Positions 48,337 to 59,643 of a stretch of 64,000 nucleotides of DNA are shown here, in pieces. The notes below the pieces were generated by a model. The model did not search any database. It was not told where the DNA came from and saw only the letters and a program-made list of their open reading frames with translations. Within the stretch, counting starts at the first letter, position 1. Every line of letters starts with the position of its first letter. Origin of the DNA: Symbiodinium sp. CCMP2592 (Eukaryota > Sar > Dinophyceae > Suessiales > Symbiodiniaceae); the NCBI GenBank assembly GCA_905221615.1, contig CAJNDT010000975.1:41840-105839 (forward strand), given 5' to 3'. A program made the position numbers and the translations under genes.

Positions 48337-49583
48337 GTGAGTCCTGCCTTACCAAATAAAAACACTCGCGCCAAACCCGGCAGGTTGGGTAGTTTGGCAA
48401 GGGGGCGAGCCCTGACAGCTGTACAAAGCGCAGCTGCTCAGTTGAATACTCGCTTGTTCTTTGGGACTGGCCGGCATGATGAACGGCACGCCTGTGTCTT
48501 CTTCCCGCTACGGCAAGAGACGGGCTTGCACAAGGCGGTGGTTTGGTGGGGCAAGGTCTATGCGTTATGGGTGCTTAGAGCCTTGCTCCCGGGCAAACAT
48601 ATCATCTTGTCGGATCATGATGCGGCCCCGACTGCGCTATTCGAGGTAGCTGACTTGCAGGATCTGTGCCTTGACACGCAGGATCTACAGGCTTCTTCCG
48701 GCGCTGGCATGCCCGCCCCGGACGATACGGTATGGTCATTTGCGCCCACTGTACCTGTGCAAGGCAGTCCTTGCTGTCGGCGCTCACACGAATCCGTAGG
48801 TCCGCCGTAGGTGTAATCTTTGTCACGGAGCCTTCCACGGATGCCCAGGGGGGGTTCTCTGTCTTTGCTAAGGAGCCAGGCCGACTTCATACGGAAGTTG
48901 GCATTTTGCCACGACACATGCGCGGTCCAGGGTCTTGGCAGGCCTATGTGGACGCTTGTGAGTGCGAGGGTGAAGGGAGCACAATTGGGGACTCGCAACT
49001 CTGCCGCCGGTATGGGTTGTCCCCGACGGCACTGGCGGATTGGGCCGCGGAGGTTGTCCCACTCCTTCTGTCGAAGCTTGCACACCTGGTGACGCTGCCG
49101 CGTCCCAGGCCCCAGGAGCGGCGAACTGCAGAGCTCTTAGCGGGTACTCCACTCTTTGGCGCGCAGGCGCGACACAGTGGCGATGTTGTCACTGCTTGGG
49201 CATACCTGGGAGCCGTTCTTCAGCTGCCTTAATTACTGGTACCCAAACGACCAGGGTTGCTTCAGTGCGAGCATGAAGACCCCCAACCCCGATGACTCGC
49301 TACGGGAAGTCTTGCAGCCGCACGAGGAGGCCTTGGGCTGGGCCAGAGGGGCCCATGAGCATGTGCAGCCTGCCGGGGGCCCTACCTCTTCATGGTTAGC
49401 AGCTGCGTGGGACCGGCTTTTGTGCACGGCTATGGCGCTAACGGCAAGGCCCCGCTGGCACAGCTAAAAAGTCTCCGCTCTTTGCCTACCCTCGCCGAGG
49501 CACTCTGGGGGTGGCGCGCCATGGTGGGCCGTATCGGGTCTTGGCCTGATGGGTGCCCCGACCTTCAGCGTTGTAGCCCCTGA
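48337..49583 (+). pseudogene. Glycosyltransferase-like remnant with DHD motif, several frame changes
   Basis: The first frame (48337-48810, no ATG near the start) reads LNTRLFFGTGRHDERHACVF, KVYALWVLRALLPGKHIILS, DHDAAPTALFEVADL. The DHD followed by PTALFE is a nucleotide-sugar/metal-binding DxD-like signature. A second frame (48732-49232) continues GVIFVTEPSTDAQGGFSVFA and LLAGTPLFGAQARHSGDVVT; a third (49156-49467) resumes WEPFFSCLNYWYPNDQGCFS. The next 100 bp are open in yet another frame. At least two indels are needed to make one protein, so this is a decayed gene or very error-rich sequence. The transferase assignment is tentative. Confidence 0.45.
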
Positions 49584-49753
49584 GCACTTTCCGGGGCCGG
49601 GGGCGCGACGAGTCCTCCCATTCCGCCGCACGACGCGGCCTGGCTTCTCGCCTCACATGCGCACATGGGCGCGGTGGAGAATTTGGGCTCCTGCCGGCAA
49701 CTGAGTTGGAACGGGTGGCGGAGGTGTCCGCCCCATCTCGCGCGGGGGAGCAA

Positions 49754-52700
49754 ATGATGACCCTGGAAGTCTCCGACCACGAGCTGGCAACCTACTTCTA
49801 CCGAGCGGTCAAGGGCTTCGACATGGCTCATGCGGATGAGGACGAGAGTCCGGGGGGCAGCCCCTCGACGTCAGCCGAAGTGCGCATTGAGTGCTCCGGC
49901 GCCAGTACATTTTGCGCCCCGGCTCGCAACGACGCTTGGCAGCTCATGTGTTCCACACAGTGCTACGGCCCCACGGGGTGTCTTGCGGAGACATTTTCCA
50001 AGTTGTCTGTGACGGCTTCGGCGAGGCTCAGTGCAGCGGGTCGCTATACCAGCCTTTTGCTTTCCCCCCTGCCGGTTATCCAGTTAGCGCACGCTATGTT
50101 GGACGTCAAGTTCACCGCGTCCAGCCCGGAAGCCAGAACAATCGTCACGCAGCTTCAGAGAGCACGACGCAGCTCCCACTTGCAGGATCCACATTCCGCG
50201 TGTCTGGCGGCCCTGTGCATTGCCTTTTCAAGTGTCGGCCCAGCGCGGCCTACCGTCCGTGGCTTCTCGGCAGGCAGCTACACGGCGGGCCTGGTGGGAG
50301 TGCTCCTTCACAAATTATGGGGCAGCAGCCACTTCCCACCCGTGGGCTTGTCCGTCGCCTCCGGTGAAGTGACGGTCGATGCTGCGCTGCCAGCAGCCGT
50401 GGACATTGGGGCCGTTGGCGTGCCGGATTGGCTTTTCGAGGAACTACTGCGCCTCCCCTGTCGGCTACGCGTCATCCATGCCAGCGAAGACTTCTTGTGC
50501 CCTTGGGTGCCCACTGATTTTGCTCGGGCCGCCATACGGGTCGCCCCAGGTATTTGTGCAGGAGGGATGCATTGGTTGTTCAATGTGCCGGGAGAGCTTT
50601 TTGGGCCTCAGTGCCACAACTACTCTAACTACTCCCACTTGCTCCTGCGTACTGGCCCAACACTGCCGGCCCAGGTGGATGTCACCGCCGCACGTGCCTT
50701 CCTCCCTATGCGCAGCCTGGAGAAAGAACTGGAGTGGGCCTTCCACTCCCTTCACTTCTACCGTATTCGGGGTCTTGTAGATAGCGAGGTTGGAAAGGTT
50801 ATGGATGCACTCTTCCCGGTCACTGTGGAGTCGATCAAGCAGCTTGTCGCCATGGACTCCCTGCCCCCGCGTCTTCTTGGGGCCATCCGCACCGTCACGG
50901 CAGCCTCCCTGCCACATTGTGTCGCGGAGCTGCGCTCCTGGATCATTCAGGAGGTCAGGCTTAGATGTTATGAAGAGGAGAAGTCGGTCAACCTGCCATT
51001 GCCTGTTCCCGTGCAGACTTCCCTCGGAGAGCTGTCGCTCGAGCGTGTTGTGGATTTTCTGCACTTTCATGTCTACAGCCAGGGCGCTGCTCTTGAGGAT
51101 ACTGGGCAGGAGAACCGGCGGATGTCGCACCAGGACACCACCCGACGCTTCACCCAGGCGTTACCGGTGGTGGAGGACTGTCTCAGCTTTGGCACATACG
51201 TGCTTGGCTTATCGTGTCCCGATGGCTTTACGCCATCGCAGAACACTGGCTGGTTCTCGCATCGCCTCAGCAGTAACCGGCCTCCCTCCGAGGGTTGCCT
51301 TCTGCGGTTAGAGTTTCGTCAAGGGCAACTCCTGGCAGTCTTTGTAGAACTGGTGGTTCCTGACAGGGTCCGTGGTAAAACCCGCGAGCAACGCAAGGCA
51401 GAACGACGCCACAACCGCCTTAACCCCACGGCCGCCCTCCTGCTCATCCGCCAGTGGCCCGCTTTTCTTGGGGGGCCTCCCCGCAACCTGATCATGTTTG
51501 CCGGTGGGACCTTTCCCTCCGCAGTGTGTCGTGCATTAAAGTTGGGGGCACTGGATGTCTTTCTGCAAGTACTGAAGATGCCTGCGGCGCGTGTCCCCCT
51601 GGCCATTGGCATGCCCATCCGGCCGTGCACCCAACCTGCGCCCCGGCCCCGGTGCCATTTCGCTTCTGAGGGGCACCTTGTGCTGTCGTTCCTGCAAGCC
51701 GTGGAGGCAGCCGCCCGCGCTCCTCACTTCCCAGCTGCCCCAAACTTGACACCGGCCCAGTTTGTCGCACTCAAGAAGCGCATCCTTGCCCTCCATCCAG
51801 TGGCCGAGCGCTCAAATCCCCGGGATGCTTTCAGCAAAGACTGGCGTTTGCCTGCGACTTTGATCCCACCTGAGTTGCACACCCTAGCCGCCCTCATGGG
51901 ACAGACCTTGTGTCGACACATCGATGAATTGCTCAACAGTCCGGATGGACTCCTGAGTGGGCACATCTCGGCCATCCTGGCCGCCCGGGCACAAAGATGC
52001 AGCTCGCTCAGCATTTTGGGCTGTGCGGGCTCCTCCAAAACCTTTTCCCTGTGGAGTGCTCTGGTCTGCATGGACGCTGTGTTGGAGCAAACTGTGTTTT
52101 GGACAGCTCAGCAGCATTCAGCGCTCATCGCGGTCGTGCGTATCGCTTCCAACCTCTTGGCCGATGCCCCCGAATGGCTCCGTCCGCTCATAGTCGTGCG
52201 GAGGGTCTCTGGCGATGCTGAAATGATCGACACGTGTTTTGACCACGTACCCTTCACCGAGGCAGCTGAGCACCAGGCGGCAGGGCTTGGGGACGTCGCC
52301 ACGGTTCAGCCCGGGGTGACGGGGCACAGTGCGCGTCTGGCCTCCCCTTCGGTCAGTAGCGCCCACATGCTGCTGCTCACACACAGGGGTCGGCTGCGCT
52401 ACAGCTCCGCTATGCCTCCTACAGTGAGGTTAAGAACTTCCTCAACAATGCGCACGTCATCGTGATAGACGAGGGGCAACAGGAGGGGCAGCCTTCCTCG
52501 GCTGCCATCCTGGCCAATGCAGAAGGCCAGCTTGTCATTCGCACAGGCGACCCACGACAGCCTGCTGGAGGCGGCAAGGGTGAGGTTCAACTGCGCACGT
52601 TGGCTCGCCTCATCGCCAAGCCTGTTGGCATCCGTGGAATTGCTCAGCTTGCTCCGCAACCTGCACTGCGTAGCTTGGTGCACTCTACCTCCCCGGATGG

Positions 52701-54565
52701 GCCGCTTCACACAGTCCGGTGGTCTAGCCTTGGACACCGCCACAATGGCCATCAGGGCGCTGAGCCACCCCCGGGCACCAGTCTCACAGTATGCCGGGAG
52801 TTGTCGGAGTGTCTTTTTGGAGTTGAGGGTGAAGTAGAGGTTGGCCTTGACTTGGATCTTCGGGACCTCCGTGGCTGCCGGGTAACCCGACAAGGGCTGA
52901 AATACTTCATCCCTTATTCCGGTATCACGAGGGTGGGAGATCGGGTGTGTCCACACCCCGGTCGCCTTACGCCGGCGGCTATTGCGGTGGATTTCCTCCA
53001 CCAGTCTGCGTCCCATAGCGAAGCGATCCTATGCTACCTCAACCGTTTGTCGGCAGTCGGCGCAATACTTGCGCCGGCCAATACAGCTATGCAAGCTGAA
53101 GGCCTAGCCCCTATTAACGGGGTTTGCTTGAACTTAGCCCTGGTTGCCTCCACCCGCTTGCTGGCCGATCTTTACCTGCTTATCACCGCCGTCAGGTATC
53201 CGCAATCCAATGTCCTGCACAAGGCCACTGACGCCTCTCCGTGCCCGATTACCATTGGAGAATTGGCGGCGGATACCCCCGCACGGCGACTGCAACGAGT
53301 CGCGGCTGATGGTTCTCATCTGCCGGGAGTGTACTTCGTTCGGCTACCGAAGCATGACATCCTCGGCCACGCACCAGGGGAGCTTGGTGGAATGGCTCTG
53401 TGTCCTGTTGGTCCTAGCTTACAATGTGTGCGGACATCGGTTTGCTGTTCAGGCAGGACTGAAAATCACTGTCGTCACACCGACCACCAGGGTTTTTGAC
53501 TCTCTCAAGCATGGCCTCGGCCTCAGCAATGCGCGCCCCGCCAATGCCGACACAGGTGACGCACACAGGGTTGCGGCTGAGGGCACCTCCTTTGCGGAGT
53601 TCATTTCGGAATGGTTGCCAGAGCTCCCTCCCCCGGGGCAGCTAGCCACTGTGGAGCAGGCCGCATCCCTCTTCACCTTTTTTTATGACCATCACAACGA
53701 ACTGGGCGCCTTTGTTGACCTCTTCACCACCACAGTGTGTGTGGAACACGGGGGGCGGTTGACATCTGCCTTATTGACAAGGCTGGGCGCTTTACCATGT
53801 CGGGAGAGGACGCCCACCAACGGCTCACGGCAGGCAGTACGCGACCCACTGGCCCATTGATCATTGCCTCCCCTTCCCATTGGTGGGGCATTGTTGCTGC
53901 ATTAGAGCTCCATGCCTCCCTCCATCACACCCACGTCCGACGTCCGATGGGAGGAGCTCTACCAGACCTACGGACATGCTCGGCTTGGACTTCAAAACCC
54001 ACAGCGCGCGGATAGGGAGACTGCCCGTGAATTCTATGAACGGTGGTCGGTGAATCGCGTTCCTCCGCTCTGTGATGCTACAGCAGTCGCTGCACACTGC
54101 GGCATGGACGGCTACCCGGTCCAGCTCCTCCTCGGGGGTGTGGATTTTGAGCACAGCGGACCTAGTGGCCAATCCATCACGGCACGCCCGTTCTATCCGG
54201 TGATTGACACCGATCACCCAGTCTTCGGACTGCTAGAGTTTACTACACCGCCGCGGTTTGGTCTCCACCGTCTTCGAGAGCACAAGGGCGTGGGAGTGCC
54301 TCCCCCCAAAAGACTATACAGTGCGCTCCGTTCCACTCACCATCGGTCTCTCATCGGGGCGCACATGTATTTTGACCCGCCAGCGCCGGTGTGTCGGGGC
54401 CAAACCGGCTCTGCGGAATCGCTGGTAACCGCTGTGCCGGGGGCATTTTACCTTTATTCCATCGCTTCTGATACGATTAACACGACGCTGCTTGGGACGA
54501 TCCGACGGGAAAGGTTCGCCCGGACCCGGACGCAGGCGCACCTGCAAAGGAGGATCCTGCGTTGA
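49754..54565 (+). pseudogene. Superfamily-1 (UPF1-like) helicase-type giant protein, frame-broken
   Basis: ATG at 49754 (MMTLEVSDHELATYFYRAVK), open to 52465. Walker A LGCAGSSKTFSLW lies at about 52016-52051, followed by a motif Ia-like VFWTAQQHSALI. The frame then shifts near 52380; the next frame gives motif II VIVIDEGQQEG (about 52458-52490) and motif III RTGDPRQPAGG (about 52540-52570). Further shifts near 53385 and 53750 give LKITVVTPTTRVFDSL and then motif VI-like AHQRLTAGSTRPTGPLIIAS (about 53815-53874). A last frame runs to 54565. The motif order is that of UPF1-type SF1 helicases. Helicase motifs are intact, but at least four indels interrupt the protein. The approximately 750 residues before Walker A match nothing I know. 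Confidence 0.65.
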
Positions 54566-54652
54566 CCGCGGAGTTGCGCAGTCAAAGTTGCGCTGCCTCC
54601 CTTCCTGCCGCACCTAGTGCTACATGGAGCCAACGTGTGGCGGCCCTGTTGA

Positions 54653-56218
54653 ATGCCGTGGAGACTCCGCCTAGCCGCCTTGTGCCTGGAGTTACAGCCA
54701 TTGCTAGCCGGTGTGTACCGGCAGAAGACGAGGACGAATTCGAAGAGCAGCATGATACCCTTCGGCGCTACCAAGCCCGGGGCGCTACAACAATTACTAC
54801 CCAACCCCACCGATTGTCTTACCTTGCTTTCCCTCCCCTTGTCCCTGCCCGCTTGTGAAGTCAAACTCAGCCCTCAGAATTTTGGGGTGAAGGTGGTTGA
54901 TTTCGCTGACCGGGCACTCATGTTACGGCGCTGTACTGATAGCGAAGCTTTTCGCGTCTGTCTGACGCCCATGCTGGCCGTGTCTGTCGCATTGGCACAG
55001 TTTTGCGACCCAGTTCTGCGCCTGCCTGAAGGACGAGTTTTTGACCTGTCCTGGTATGAGCTCGCTCGGCCCGAAATTTGGTGGTGGCTGCTCTTGGACG
55101 AGCTTGCAGGGCTCAAAGGGTCGCTCCCCTGTGCCTTGGAAGGACGGAAGTCTCCAGTCCGGGACGGCAGCTTGGTGCAAATGTCCTTGGCTCCCAAGCG
55201 AGAACCATTGCCGGCAGGCAGCCGACGCGGCGCCGGATCCAGCCAGCGGCGCACTACTGGGGATGGCGGCACGAGTGTTGACGCGACACAGGGGACCCCA
55301 CTGCTTCACTGTGGTGTGTTATTGCCAGTACAGTTGCTGCTTTATCTCACACGGGCATTAGCAGACGACCCTACGGCCGCTCCACTTTTGCAGCTCACCA
55401 ACGTTACTCCAACTCGTGACGGTCAACACATTGAGGTGCGAGTCAAATGCGAGGTTCCGGCTGCCCTGGTGGGCCGACCCCAGATTGCCATTGCTGACCG
55501 ACTGATGGCGGGCTTCGAGAGTGGAATCCTTCCGGCCAGACGCGGCGAGTTTGATCCGCGAATGTTCACGTATCCGGGAACATATCGGGGCACTTTCCGC
55601 CTGCTCTTCCCGCTTGCGGACATCTCACTGGGTTTGCAAGCGCAGCCCTCTCTTTCGATTCAGGCCGCGGGCCTGCTGAATAGTGCACTGTGGCGTCTTC
55701 GTGCCGCGGCTACCTCCGATGGATGGGATCTCCGAGCGGTCGTGGCTTATTGGATACGCGGGCCACAAAAGAAGCAGTTTTACTTTCCAGCCCGCTTATG
55801 GCGCTTCGCGCATTTCGACGCACTTGACGCGAAAGCGATGGTCCTCCTTCACCGGTTGGTCGCCCGGGAGGCGAATCAGGCGCAGGAGCTGCCGGGTGGC
55901 GAGCGTCCCTGGGTCAGGTTGGGGCATCCCTCGGCGCAGGAAAGCTGGAAGGCTGCGGCGGAGGAGTTCCTCAGGGAAGGGGGCCTTGGACCTGGCCTCC
56001 AATTTCCATGTATATCCACCGATCTAATGCCACATCTGCATGGCCCCGACCAGGACACTCATCAGTATACATTTAAAAGGGTGATGGAAATCTACAATGA
56101 GAAAAATTACCAGATGCTTTATCTCTTAAAGGAGAGTCACTTTCCTTCGAGTGGTCGTGACATGCAGCGCCTTCTCGACAGCTGGCCGCGCGGAGTGGCG
56201 GCTGGCTCCTCTAGGTGA
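54653..56218 (+). CDS. Hypothetical 521-residue protein
   Basis: From ATG at 54653, intact to 56218. It follows the helicase remnant by under 100 bp in the same direction and may be its C-terminal part after another frame change. Features: an N-terminal Leu-rich stretch, ARPEIWWWLLLDELAGLKGS, a basic Ser/Arg/Gly linker (RRGAGSSQRRTTGDGGT), then alternating hydrophobics (IEVRVKCEVPAALVGRPQIA) and a charged C-terminus (YTFKRVMEIYNEKNYQMLYL). No motif was recognised. Confidence 0.5.
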   Translation: MPWRLRLAALCLELQPLLAGVYRQKTRTNSKSSMIPFGATKPGALQQLLPNPTDCLTLLSLPLSLPACEVKLSPQNFGVKVVDFADRALMLRRCTDSEAFRVCLTPMLAVSVALAQFCDPVLRLPEGRVFDLSWYELARPEIWWWLLLDELAGLKGSLPCALEGRKSPVRDGSLVQMSLAPKREPLPAGSRRGAGSSQRRTTGDGGTSVDATQGTPLLHCGVLLPVQLLLYLTRALADDPTAAPLLQLTNVTPTRDGQHIEVRVKCEVPAALVGRPQIAIADRLMAGFESGILPARRGEFDPRMFTYPGTYRGTFRLLFPLADISLGLQAQPSLSIQAAGLLNSALWRLRAAATSDGWDLRAVVAYWIRGPQKKQFYFPARLWRFAHFDALDAKAMVLLHRLVAREANQAQELPGGERPWVRLGHPSAQESWKAAAEEFLREGGLGPGLQFPCISTDLMPHLHGPDQDTHQYTFKRVMEIYNEKNYQMLYLLKESHFPSSGRDMQRLLDSWPRGVAAGSSR

Positions 56219-56250
56219 CATTCCGTCTTCATCAGCCGATCGTGGGACTG

Positions 56251-56264
56251 ACGACATACGTCGT
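56251..56264. repeat. ATAC-loop hairpin 3
   Basis: ACGAC-ATAC-GTCGT, 33 bp after the stop codon at 56218. The outer stem pair is A-T where hairpins 1 and 2 have G-C. Confidence 0.75.
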
Positions 56265-56509
56265 TGTGTCGATACCCCCCCTTGAGCTTTCAGCATTGGG
56301 GCTACACGGCTTCTCCCTTGCCGAGGCCGGGCTAAACTGTGTGGGCGGGCGGGCCCTTGCCACCATGTCGATGCAGACACCGGTAGGTGCAGGCCACGCT
56401 TGCCAGTGAGCTTGGTAATTGAAATTGGGTGTCCTGGTTGTGACCACATGAGGTTAGTCGGTTCATCTCTGGCTGAGATCGCTTCCCCCTGTGGAAGCCG
56501 TTGCAACCG

Positions 56510-56523
56510 ACGACATACGTCGT
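56510..56523. repeat. ATAC-loop hairpin 4
   Basis: ACGAC-ATAC-GTCGT; CAAC upstream and GTTG downstream could extend the stem past a 2-nt bulge. Confidence 0.75.
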
Positions 56524-58743
56524 TGAGGTTCTTTTCACCCTCCATGCCACCCCTGCTCTCGGCACTCTGCACCACCACCTGAGTCTGGCCTGGGCTCTGG
56601 TGTGCACGCTCGAAACGGGTGATACATAGGGGCTGCTAAGCCTTCGTGGCTGGGGCCATGGCTTGCGTTGCCCGGGGCAGTGACACACCGCAACGTCCTG
56701 CTCCTGCCGGTCTGCATTCACTCGCCCAGCCACATGCGTGCCGTGGCGAGCAACTTAGTTGGTTGGACGTCGGCATTCTGACCGTGAGGGTCACGCACGC
56801 TGCCTGTGTCGCTTTTGGGCGACGCCCTTGCGCTTGGCACGCCGAGGATCGATTGGATTTGTTCCCTTGGGTGTGTGTTTGCGACGCCGGCCCGTCGCGG
56901 GTTACTTGCCTGCGACTCTGGTCATCGCACTCCTTATCTGGAAGCCGCCCACGCATGCAGTGGGCCTTGGACTTTTGGATTTTGGTGTGCACGATCGCGA
57001 CGGAACAAAACACAGGGGCTGTCCGTTGTCTGGCGAGACTAGAACGGCTGCCGGAGCCTGGTCTTGGCTCCACCTGTTGTTTTGGGCAGCTCAGAGCGAC
57101 GGCTCTTTGTTGCTCCTGACCGGTCGCTGAGGCTCCGTAGTTTGTGCTGAACGGCTAACACCGGCAAAGCCTGTGCGCCGCAGCCCTTTGTAGAGCTTCG
57201 CTTCGCTGTTTCACCGCTTTGTTGTGTTTTTGCTTAGATTGTAGTTTCGCTTGTTTGTAGGGACCGAGTGCTACAGCCGTAGTCGACGAGGCCCAGTCAA
57301 GCCAAAAAATGCCGTCTGCTACAAGTGATCCAAGCTCTTGGCCATCTTTGTTCTCTAGAAGAGAAGCAGACGCCACAAAGTTAGTTTGGCGAAAAAGTGC
57401 TGTTTCAAAGTTGTTTTTGCAACTGAAGTCTGTCTTTGGTTTAGTTCTCCAGATATTTAATGCACGTTGAAATGTGCAGAATCTGGACAACGGATGTGTT
57501 ATCCAAATGGACAACCACAAGTTGCTGTTCTTGTTTTGACGTGTTCGTTTTTAAACTGCTCCGTGCATGGAATCTTTTGTAACTTTTATGTGCGCTACAA
57601 CAATGCACGAAATTTAACTTTTGGAACTACAGCCTTTGCTTGGGTAAGTCAAGCAATCGTTTTGTTGGTTGTTGAAGAAGCGCCAAGTTAATTTGAAGGG
57701 TGAGGCAAATGTGTGCCGAAGATTCATTTGGCAAGCTTAATGAAGTTTTAGGCGGGTTTATTGTTTTGCTTTTTTGGAAATCCTATGCATTTTATTATGT
57801 TGCTTAACAGCATTTTATGCATTCTTTCGTTTTACACGTGATGGCGTTCTTCCGCAGACGTTTTTGAGTATTCAAAAAGTTTTGAAAACAGAATGTCGTC
57901 GACCAGTCCAATTTTCCTCGGTGCGTCTGCGACAACTGGCCACTTTGTAAGTCTGTTTTGCCGCTTTTGTGGTTGTTTAGTTGGTCTTCTTCATTTACTT
58001 GCTTGGAACCAGTGTGGCAACGAGCAACCGCTGTCGACAAGGTCTAGCCACGCAAAAAACACTTTGCCAGTGCGCCGTTTCCGGAAACAAGTCGCGCAAC
58101 GGAGCCGTCACACTCCATTCCTGAGCTGCTTGCGCGCGAACTAGAGTTTAGAGGCATTTCGCTAGGTTCAGCAACCGGACATTGTTCCGGTTGCAAAGTT
58201 TTGCTTACTCAGCTTGCACCAGCCAGAGTTCATTTCAGTTTCGGCCGTTGCCCAGCGTGTTTGAGGATTGATGGCAGACAAAAGCTGGATGCGGTTGCTT
58301 CTTCAGAACTGACCAGAAAGGTGTTTGTTTGGTTGTATTCACGGCGTCTGCGGTTGGAGTGTCAAAGCTGCTGGTGTGAGATGGACGGTTTGCCAAAGTC
58401 CGGCTTCTGCTGGATTACCAAGATAAGCACCGACCCATACCATGGACTCCATGAAAGCCGTCGCTTAAAAAGGGATGCGACAAGCCAATGCTATGCTTGT
58501 GCCTTTCTCGTCCCAGCATTCCGCACGTGCATTGGTGTCATGTAAGTTCGTGCAAGTGCAGGGGGAACAGTTGAGATGTATCGCAGCTCCTTTGGCTGAC
58601 CATGCCGACTTGAAAATTTCAACAACATGATATTGCAGCTGTTTATTATCAGACTGGCAATTTCCAGAAGACAACATCTGCCTTTCAGGGGCAAGGACTC
58701 AAATACAATCCAAACCAAAGAACGAGTCTTCGCACTGCCTTGC
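56524..58743. other. Long stretch without a confident gene; AT-rich 57.2-58.1 kb
   Basis: About 2.2 kb. Composition shifts to T-rich at about 57200-58100, as in intergenic DNA. Two frames were considered (57893-58144, Arg/Cys-rich; 58201-58545, with CPAC and CQSCWC); they could be exons of an unrecognised gene but have no supporting motif. Confidence 0.45.
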
Positions 58744-59602
58744 ATGAAGTGGCTCTTGGCCCTTCCGCTGGCTGCGACCACAGAGACCGCCCCGCGATGT
58801 GATTTCGAAGTCGTTCATGCGGTTCTTGGCTGCAAAGTGTTTGCTGCTTTTCGTACCTTTCTGTGGACAGGGTTGACCGGGATGATGCTTAAGCTTGAAT
58901 TGTGCTGCTGTTAAGGACTTGCTGAAGGAAGGCTTCGAAAGCGAATACTTTCATCCTATCCTCATCCAGGGGACGCCGTGGGAGAGAGAGCGGGCGTCGC
59001 TGGCCTCTTTCCGACGTGTCTTTGGCAACTACACTGTACGACTAACCCACAACTTGGAATTCCAGTCAAGAGCCGGCTCCAAGCCCGAAGCGAACACCAG
59101 CACGTTCAGTGAATGGGCAGACACACTGTTCCAACAACAGAGTGTCCCATATGTCTTCGAATTCTGCGCCAAAGATCTCTGCGAGCAGATCGAATCTACG
59201 TATGGTATCCCGCCATACCTGAAGAATTCTTGCCTGAGTTTGTACATGAACACAGGCACCATCGCCAAGGGAGTTGCCTTCCACCAGCACAGGCAAACCT
59301 GGGGGTGGCTGCTAGCAGGACGCAAAGTCTGGTACGTCGCCCCGCCGGGGACGCTGAAGTTTCAGCCCCACAAGCACGTCGAAGAGGAGAAGCTGCAGAG
59401 CGCCGGCGCTGGCGTGCAGCGCTGTCTTCAAGAAGAGGGCGAGATCGTCTTCCTCCCTCGCGATTGGTGGCACGCGACTTTCAACAAAGCCGAGTGGAAC
59501 CTGGCAATAGGTGGCCAAGGTGAAATCAGCAGCAGTGCGTTTGACGCAGTGCGAGGGGCAGATGCAGCAAAGATCCGCAAGCTGCCCAAGGAGGATTCTT
59601 GA
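58744..59602 (+). CDS. JMJD8-like JmjC-domain protein with signal peptide, two exons
   Basis: Exon 1 (58744-58821) encodes MKWLLALPLAATTETAPRCD, a typical signal peptide; a 94-bp GT-AG intron (58822-58915, phase 0) joins EVVHA to DLLKEGFESEYFHPILI. The JmjC/cupin core reads GVAFHQHRQTWGWLLAGRKV, then WYVAPPG, GEIVFLPRDWWHATFN and LAIGGQG. In active JmjC oxygenases the first motif is HxD; here it is HQH, and with FHxH, GRK and the signal peptide this fits the JMJD8 type, an ER-luminal, probably non-catalytic member. About 255 residues after splicing, close to JMJD8 size. Substrate unknown. The stop codon is only about 45 bp before the first ankyrin exon. Confidence 0.7.
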
Positions 59603-59643
59603 AATTGAAAGATTCAATCGGGTTGCACTTCCTTCCAATCTAG

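Noticed and set aside
51190-51206. Fifth ATAC-loop hairpin (GCAC-ATAC-GTGC)
   Set aside because: It lies within the helicase-gene coding frame, has a different stem core and is likely by chance.
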